From the IMG/VR virus record IMGVR_UViG_3300010885_016694, positions 1 to 64,000 of that record: a DNA stretch of 64,000 nucleotides. One strand, 5' to 3'. The notes under the pieces are model-generated. The model was not told where the DNA came from. It did not search any database and was given only the letters and a program-made list of their open reading frames with translations. Source of the stretch: a virus. The position numbers were made by a program, and so were the translations under genes. This document shows positions 59,336-64,000 of the stretch, in pieces (the stretch's first letter is position 1; each line of letters begins with the position of its first letter).

Positions 59336-61309
59336 ATGATCGATAGAAGAATAGGAAAAATAAAGGTCAGAAGAGGTAAGGAAATAGAAAGGAAGCCCTT
59401 AATATTTGAAGAAGGGGAACTTATTTATTCTATCGATAAACAGAGACTTTTTATTGGTGATGGTGTATTGCCTGGTGGTATTTTAGTTTCTAATAGAAAT
59501 TATGTTTTAGTTTCTTTAGGCGTAACTACTAAAGTTATACCATCTACTGGTGTATATGGTGACATAATACACGAAACAAGTACCAATAGAACTTATATTA
59601 TAGGCTATGAATCAGATAATGTAACTTTAAAGTTAATATTATTAGCAGATGGTAATTGTTGTATTAATTTACAAAATGAAATTGATGATTTGTATGCTAG
59701 ATTAAGACCTTTGACGGCTTGTTTAAATTCTCAAGGACCATCAACTCCCCCACCCCCACCACCAGCAACATTTGCGTGGAGTATACAACCAGATTCTGTT
59801 GCTGGTAATGTAGGAGAATCCGTCACATTACATGCTAGAGCCTACGGGCCAAGTTCTATAGTATATCAATGGACTAATCTATCTACTGGAGATATTTTGG
59901 GTGCAGTTGGAGAGTATTATGCAATACCATCATTATCACTTAGTAATATAGGAAATTATACTTGTAAAGCAACTTCAAGTTTGGGGACTATAGTTAGTAA
60001 TCCAGCATCAATCACTGTTGCTGGTAATTCTATTTTAGCAGAAACATCCGAATATATCTTAACAGAAAATGGAGATTATATAGATTGGGAAGTTAGCGTC
60101 AACGTATCTCCTAAAATAACAACTCAACCCATAACTCAATCGACAGTAGCATTGACAAATAAAATATTTACAGTTAATGCCACGGGCACTTTACCATTAA
60201 CATATCAATGGAGGATAAATGGAGTCGATATTTCAGGAGAAACAAATAACACATATACAGCACAATCACCAACACTTGATATACTGGGTCTTACATGTAA
60301 AGTCAGCAATATTGCTGGTGAAGTTATTAGTAATTCTGTAAATTTAACAGTAGGTTCATTACCAGCTATTACCAAACAACCAACAGGCTCAACAGTATCT
60401 AAGGGAACTAAAATTACATTAGATGTAGATGCAACTGGATCTTCGCCATTAACATATCAATGGATGCGTAATGGTAGTGCAATTACAGGAGCAAATTCTG
60501 ATACATATGTAATAAATTCTGGAAGTGTTACTGATTCTGGAACTTATAAATGCGTAGTCAGTAATCCATTTGGATCAGCTACCAGTAGTGAAGTTTCGGT
60601 AGTTGTTAATAATTCTTTTGATGCTGGGGATATTATAATAGCAGCAGATGTTGTTGATTTTTCGTTAAAAAAAGCATTAATTAATAAAGGATGGGATCAA
60701 GTTTTACCAGTTATTGTAACTGTTACGGTTAATAGTGGTATTAAAGTTGGATCTAGTTCAACTGCAACTGCGGCATTTAATGTTGAATCACTTCCAAGTG
60801 GCAGTACAGTAAAATTAATAAATAATGGATATATTGTAGGAGCAGGTGGTGTTGGTGGAGGAGATGTAACAAATGGAGGTAATGGAGGTAATGCATTAAA
60901 CTTATTAAGTGATATTACCATTATTAACAATGAAACAATTGGTGGTGGTGGAGGTGGTGGAGGTGGTACTGGGCTTAATCAAAGAGGTCAGCCAGCCAGA
61001 GCTAGTTTTGGTGGTGGTGGTGGTGCAGGACATATAGTCGGAAAGGGTGGCGTTCAACAGGCACAATCTGGAAATTATGGTACTGCTAATATAGCAAAAT
61101 CGGGGCAACTATTGCTTGGTGGGTCTGGTGGATTAGCAATAGGTAGTACTCATGGAGGAAGTGGTGGTGCATTAGGAAAAAATGGATTTACTGCTGTAAA
61201 CGAATTTAATTCTCCTGTTGGTACAGGAGGACAAGCAGGTTATTCGATAACTGGAGTTACATATGTAACATGGATAACTAAAGGATCTATATTAGGACCG
61301 ATGCAGTAA
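59336..61309 (+). CDS. Adhesin: Mtd-like module, three Ig domains and a gp38-like glycine-rich tip
   Basis: A 657-residue protein with a clear order. Residues ~5-60 form the Mtd-like N-terminal module (IKVRRGKEIERKPLIFEEGE). Next is a CCINLQNEIDDLYARL coiled coil near 105-120 and a poly-Pro hinge (PSTPPPPPPA). Ig-like domains follow at ~144-230 (VYQWTNL, YTCKAT), ~259-339 (TYQWRING, LTCKVS) and ~342-425 (TYQWMRNG, YKCVVS), with a short ILTENGDYIDWE motif between the first two. The last ~160 residues are glycine-rich (GGGGGGGGGTGLNQRG; FGGGGGAGH; LLGGSGGLAIG), like the poly-glycine sandwich tip of gp38-type adhesins of T-even phages. This is the strongest receptor-binding candidate in cluster B. 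Confidence 0.75.
   Translation: MIDRRIGKIKVRRGKEIERKPLIFEEGELIYSIDKQRLFIGDGVLPGGILVSNRNYVLVSLGVTTKVIPSTGVYGDIIHETSTNRTYIIGYESDNVTLKLILLADGNCCINLQNEIDDLYARLRPLTACLNSQGPSTPPPPPPATFAWSIQPDSVAGNVGESVTLHARAYGPSSIVYQWTNLSTGDILGAVGEYYAIPSLSLSNIGNYTCKATSSLGTIVSNPASITVAGNSILAETSEYILTENGDYIDWEVSVNVSPKITTQPITQSTVALTNKIFTVNATGTLPLTYQWRINGVDISGETNNTYTAQSPTLDILGLTCKVSNIAGEVISNSVNLTVGSLPAITKQPTGSTVSKGTKITLDVDATGSSPLTYQWMRNGSAITGANSDTYVINSGSVTDSGTYKCVVSNPFGSATSSEVSVVVNNSFDAGDIIIAADVVDFSLKKALINKGWDQVLPVIVTVTVNSGIKVGSSSTATAAFNVESLPSGSTVKLINNGYIVGAGGVGGGDVTNGGNGGNALNLLSDITIINNETIGGGGGGGGGTGLNQRGQPARASFGGGGGAGHIVGKGGVQQAQSGNYGTANIAKSGQLLLGGSGGLAIGSTHGGSGGALGKNGFTAVNEFNSPVGTGGQAGYSITGVTYVTWITKGSILGPMQ
60823..61190 (+). 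repeat. Glycine-codon-rich (GGT/GGA) region of the adhesin gene
   Basis: Runs of GGT/GGA codons, densest at 60939-60969 and 61010-61026, encode the glycine-rich tip loops. The simple sequence favours slippage in multiples of 3 bp. Confidence 0.6.
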
Positions 61310-61333
61310 TATGCTTAGTTTATAAAATTAATC

Positions 61334-61339
61334 TAAATA
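61334..61339 (+). promoter_or_regulatory. Late promoter box for the gene at 61345
   Basis: CTAAATA, 5 nt (ATTAA), then ATG. Confidence 0.7.
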
Positions 61340-61344
61340 ATTAA

Positions 61345-62256
61345 ATGGCAACCCAAATTGATGCACTAATTAAACTCCGTAGAGGACCAGATTCAGAAAG
61401 ACAGTTAATAAATTTTGATTCTGGAGAAATTGTATTCTCTACGGATATCAAACGTGCATTTATTGGGAATAACGATCAAATTGGTGGTTATATTATTGGT
61501 AACCTAAATACAGTAGGCACAATACCAAGCCCATCTGCGTTACAATACGATTTATTTTATAAACCATCCATAAGCACCCTTTACATGCTTACAGCATTTA
61601 ATTTAGGACCAGATTTACTTCAAAATTATGCAAGAATAACACCAGATGGGGACGGAACTACCATAAAATTTGAAAATGGAAAGTATTCTGTAATTGATTC
61701 TTTTATTTATGGTACATTAGATAGTAGATATGTTAATGTAACGGGGGATACCATGACTGGTTCTTTGTGTATAAACAACACAACAGGCAATTCTTTAGAG
61801 GTTAACAGACCTATTAAGGTAGATTATATCACATCAACACAGACATTGTCAATACAAAAACCAACTATTCAAATTTTTAATAATTATAGTGAAGTTGTTT
61901 CTTCTATTGATGTGAATACAACTACTCCAATACCAACAATAAATTTAAATCAGGCAAATAATTTTATTTTAAATTTATATGGACACTTGAGTGGATTCAA
62001 TATAACAAATTGTCCTACAGAGGGGGCATCGTTTACTGTGGTGTTAAGACATAAATCAAATAATTTAAAAGTTGATTGGAAATTACAATTAAATGGTGGG
62101 TCTTTTTTAATTCCTAAATGGCAAATGGGTAGACTACCATTAACGTCTAAAGTAAATGGTTGCGAAGATGCATTTGCTTTTGCTTATATGTCTGGACAGT
62201 GGTATTGTTTTATTGCTGGTGTAAATATGATATCACCAATAGCAACTGTTTCATAA
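61345..62256 (+). CDS. Tail fibre with Mtd-like N terminus and globular tip, 303 aa
   Basis: Residues ~8-55 (LIKLRRGPDSERQLINFDSG; DIKRAFIGNNDQIGG) are the Mtd-like module. Residues ~120-160 have a short shaft element with MTGSLCINNTTGNSLEV. The last ~105 residues match the tip of 9880-11415: NFILNLYGHLSGFNITNCP, then WKLQLNGGSF, then GQWYCFIAGVNM. A tip gene follows with TAATATG (62258), reproducing the two-gene cassette of cluster A with a different virion anchor. Confidence 0.75.
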   Translation: MATQIDALIKLRRGPDSERQLINFDSGEIVFSTDIKRAFIGNNDQIGGYIIGNLNTVGTIPSPSALQYDLFYKPSISTLYMLTAFNLGPDLLQNYARITPDGDGTTIKFENGKYSVIDSFIYGTLDSRYVNVTGDTMTGSLCINNTTGNSLEVNRPIKVDYITSTQTLSIQKPTIQIFNNYSEVVSSIDVNTTTPIPTINLNQANNFILNLYGHLSGFNITNCPTEGASFTVVLRHKSNNLKVDWKLQLNGGSFLIPKWQMGRLPLTSKVNGCEDAFAFAYMSGQWYCFIAGVNMISPIATVS

Positions 62257-62257
62257 T

Positions 62258-63514
62258 ATGCCAATAGGACTACCCAGAATCTTCATGAAAAGCTCCAACA
62301 TACCGCCTGTGGCGTTGGGAGACGAATTATCTACATATATGGGGGTTCCTGTTGATGTAAATCCATTGTTAAACGATAATGATCCTGATAATTTTCCCGG
62401 TACTGGACTTTTGGTTTACTCATACGACACTACATCATTTGATGGTTCAATAATTACAATATACCCAACTAAAACAACTTTAAAATATACACCAAAAACA
62501 AATTATTTTGGTGTTGACATATTTCAATATACGGCAACCGATGGATTAGGCGTTTCTAATACTGCTGTTGTTAAATTGAGTGTAATATGCAAACCTCCTA
62601 TTAAAGTTTCTAGAACTTTAAATCTTGTGAGTGGGAAAACCTATAATCTTGACATTACCGACCCAGCTTCCGTTCCAGCAGGAGAAATAAAATTTGTTGG
62701 TGGTTTGGGGGATAGAGATGTAAACATTCCTGCACAACCAATTAGAATTATACCGGGATCAATTGCTAAATCATCAAATATAACAATTAATTTAACTTCA
62801 AATACTGTAATTAATTTTACGGTTTCGGTTCCAACAGGAGGAGCTTCTACTTCAGTTGGAACTTTTATAGATTATGAATTAGAGAACACAACATGTGGGT
62901 TAAAATCCACCGATAAATCTAGCACTGGGGGTTCATCAAACAACTCAAATATTCGTATCGTTCAAGGATATTTGGGTGTTACTATAAATGAAGGAAATGT
63001 TCCTTTAGCATTTACTAAATATCCAATGTTTGATTTAGCAACAAAGGATTATCCTTGGGACAATGAAGGTTGGTTTTTGTTTACGTTTGATACTTATAGT
63101 GTTCCCGACCAATATTATATAACTATGGTTAGTAAACCATATAAAGACATTAATGGAAATTGGACGACTGATAAATCATTTCATGGTTTGATCGGTCCTA
63201 TTGGAGATAGTATTAATGAAGGCAATGGCAGATTTTTATTCTGGAAAGATAAAGGAATGGATTTAAATTGTTGGGGATGTACTCCTAATGGAGGTAGTGC
63301 ATACCAAATGGGTTGTGTCCAAGCATATAAACCTAGTGTAACCGATCCTAAAGATCCTGCTAGATATTTTATGGATAAAAATGTACCACCAACGAATGCA
63401 GAAATTGCTACATGTTTGGCTGCGGTTGGTAGTCCACCATTTACAAATACAGCAGTAGATTACACTGGAACATTTACTGGTACAGGATTACCACCATTTG
63501 TTGCTGCAATTTAA
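62258..63514 (+). CDS. Receptor-binding tip protein, paralogue of 8615-9877
   Basis: A 418-residue protein. Residues ~15-110 form a Big_9/cadherin-like sandwich (PVDVNPLLNDNDPDNFPGTG; KYTPKTNYFGVDIFQYTATD). A second beta region follows. From ~225 comes the conserved C-terminal module: IRIVQGYLGVTINEGNVPLA, EGWFLFTFDTYSVPDQYY, FHGLIGPIGDSI, GNGRFLFWKDKG, YQMGCVQAYKP. About half or more of the C-terminal positions are identical to 8615-9877 by eye. Differences concentrate in loops (WGCTPNGG versus WGKTDAGS; KDLNGNW-type loops), as expected for receptor-contact surfaces. It has no promoter of its own. Confidence 0.75.
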   Translation: MPIGLPRIFMKSSNIPPVALGDELSTYMGVPVDVNPLLNDNDPDNFPGTGLLVYSYDTTSFDGSIITIYPTKTTLKYTPKTNYFGVDIFQYTATDGLGVSNTAVVKLSVICKPPIKVSRTLNLVSGKTYNLDITDPASVPAGEIKFVGGLGDRDVNIPAQPIRIIPGSIAKSSNITINLTSNTVINFTVSVPTGGASTSVGTFIDYELENTTCGLKSTDKSSTGGSSNNSNIRIVQGYLGVTINEGNVPLAFTKYPMFDLATKDYPWDNEGWFLFTFDTYSVPDQYYITMVSKPYKDINGNWTTDKSFHGLIGPIGDSINEGNGRFLFWKDKGMDLNCWGCTPNGGSAYQMGCVQAYKPSVTDPKDPARYFMDKNVPPTNAEIATCLAAVGSPPFTNTAVDYTGTFTGTGLPPFVAAI

Positions 63515-63520
63515 TAAATA
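63515..63520 (+). promoter_or_regulatory. Late promoter box for the gene at 63526
   Basis: ATAAATA right after the upstream stop, 5 nt (TTAAT), then ATG. Confidence 0.7.
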
Positions 63521-63525
63521 TTAAT

Positions 63526-64000
63526 ATGCCAACAAATCCGTATAAAAATACAGAACAAGTAAATGCTGTAATAAAAGTCCGTAGAGGACCAGAAGTAGAC
63601 AGAGTACAAGTCACATATGAAGATGGTGAATTAATCTACTCTACTGATAAAAAAAGATTGTTTGTTGGTGATGGTGTTGGTGATGAAGGAACCGATGGAG
63701 GAAATTTAGTTGGTAATAGATTGTGGATTTCTAATAGTTTTAACTCCGCAAGTTTACCATATATTGAAAAATATGATTTAGTATATCGTCCTATTACTAC
63801 TGGATTTTATATATTAACTGGAGATTCAATTGTAGATCCAGCCAGCTATTTATTGGTTGGGGGTAAAGAATTAATACCACAAGTATCAACTTATACGATA
63901 CCAAAAGCATCAAATTCTATTTTAGGTGGAGTTATTGTTAAAACGGGTTTGACAGTAGATGTAAATGGTAATCTTAATCTTGATTATGATTCAAATACTT
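63526..64000 (+). CDS. Tail fibre with Mtd-like N-terminal module (partial, runs off the window)
   Basis: The 158 visible residues begin MPTNPYKNTEQVNAVIKVRR. The Mtd-like module follows: VRRGPEVDRVQVTYEDGELI, then TDKKRLFVGDGVGDEGTDGG. After it come YIEKYDLVYRPITTGFYILT, a segment shared in style with 61345-62256 (QYDLFYKPSISTLYML), and the beginning of a beta shaft (SNSILGGVIVKTGLTVDVNG). The gene continues past the right edge, so its receptor-binding end is not seen. The frame is open to the edge. Confidence 0.75.
   Translation, partial: MPTNPYKNTEQVNAVIKVRRGPEVDRVQVTYEDGELIYSTDKKRLFVGDGVGDEGTDGGNLVGNRLWISNSFNSASLPYIEKYDLVYRPITTGFYILTGDSIVDPASYLLVGGKELIPQVSTYTIPKASNSILGGVIVKTGLTVDVNGNLNLDYDSNT

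Noticed and set aside
59740-59765. Poly-C/CCA run as a phase-variable tract
   Set aside because: It encodes a short poly-proline hinge with mixed codons and is too short and irregular for homopolymer slippage.
106-63528. TAAATA-N5-ATG read as an A/T-rich ribosome-binding context instead of a promoter
   Set aside because: Not fully excluded. I favour a promoter because the box has an exact sequence and spacing, occurs at transcription-unit heads including divergent pairs, and extends to the full TATAAATA at 30059 and 56026. Genes inside coupled blocks lack it.
57055-64000. Diversity-generating retroelement linked to the Mtd-like modules
   Set aside because: Only the N-terminal anchor resembles Mtd. 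No reverse transcriptase, template repeat or C-type-lectin variable region is visible in this window.
1-64000. tRNA genes
   Set aside because: There is no intergenic gap long enough and I saw no cloverleaf-like sequence.

Overview
The window is one continuous, gene-dense stretch (about 61 genes, no gene-free gap longer than about 75 bases) of an AT-rich, contractile-tailed, T4-type phage. The evidence is a T4-style replication set (single-strand DNA-binding protein gp32, sliding clamp gp45, clamp loader gp44, primase gp61-like) together with T4-order morphogenesis genes (large terminase gp17, sheath gp18, tube gp19, gp26-family hub proteins, tape measure, gp48-like cap, gp53, gp27-like hub, gp25, gp6). 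No integrase, repressor, tRNA or host gene is visible, so a lytic phage is likely. The gp32 lacks the zinc-binding Cys cluster, as I recall for marine T4-like phages. The host cannot be read from this sequence.

Layout. 1-8618: early/replication block (glycosyltransferase, gp32, clamp, primase and small conserved genes), with two late genes on the minus strand (383-994, 6712-7137). 8615-19893: receptor-binding cluster A, with minus-strand fibre genes (8615-12117) diverging from plus-strand fibre genes (12149-19893: S74 self-chaperoned fibre, Ig-domain protein, a fibre made of about 55 decapeptide repeats, and an NHL propeller). 19890-21667: minus-strand head/neck genes (gp14-like neck, two small acidic or basic late proteins). 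21742-38857: terminase, tail tube and sheath, hub proteins, tape measure and baseplate hub. 38854-41310: a small inserted block with a candidate small terminase (minus), dUTPase and clamp loader (plus), and a minus-strand late protein. 41343-56024: baseplate wedge (gp25, gp6) and six large beta-rich structural proteins. 56043-64000: receptor-binding cluster B (collar-domain fibre, four proteins with an Mtd-like N-terminal module, a gp38-like glycine-rich adhesin, and a paralogue of a cluster A protein).

The strongest unifying signal is regulatory. At 21 genes on both strands a T4-late-promoter box (TAAATA) ends exactly 5 nt before the start codon; seven more sites are near-matches in sequence or spacing. 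By T4 geometry the RNA would begin at the A of AUG, so much of the late transcriptome is predicted to be leaderless. Many genes without such a box follow the upstream stop as TAA-n-ATG, which suggests re-initiation. Convergent genes repeatedly share a 4-nt overlap of their stop codons (TTAA/TTAG). By contrast gp32 has a good sigma70-type promoter and a leader almost without G, and dUTPase has a sequence resembling a T4 middle promoter.
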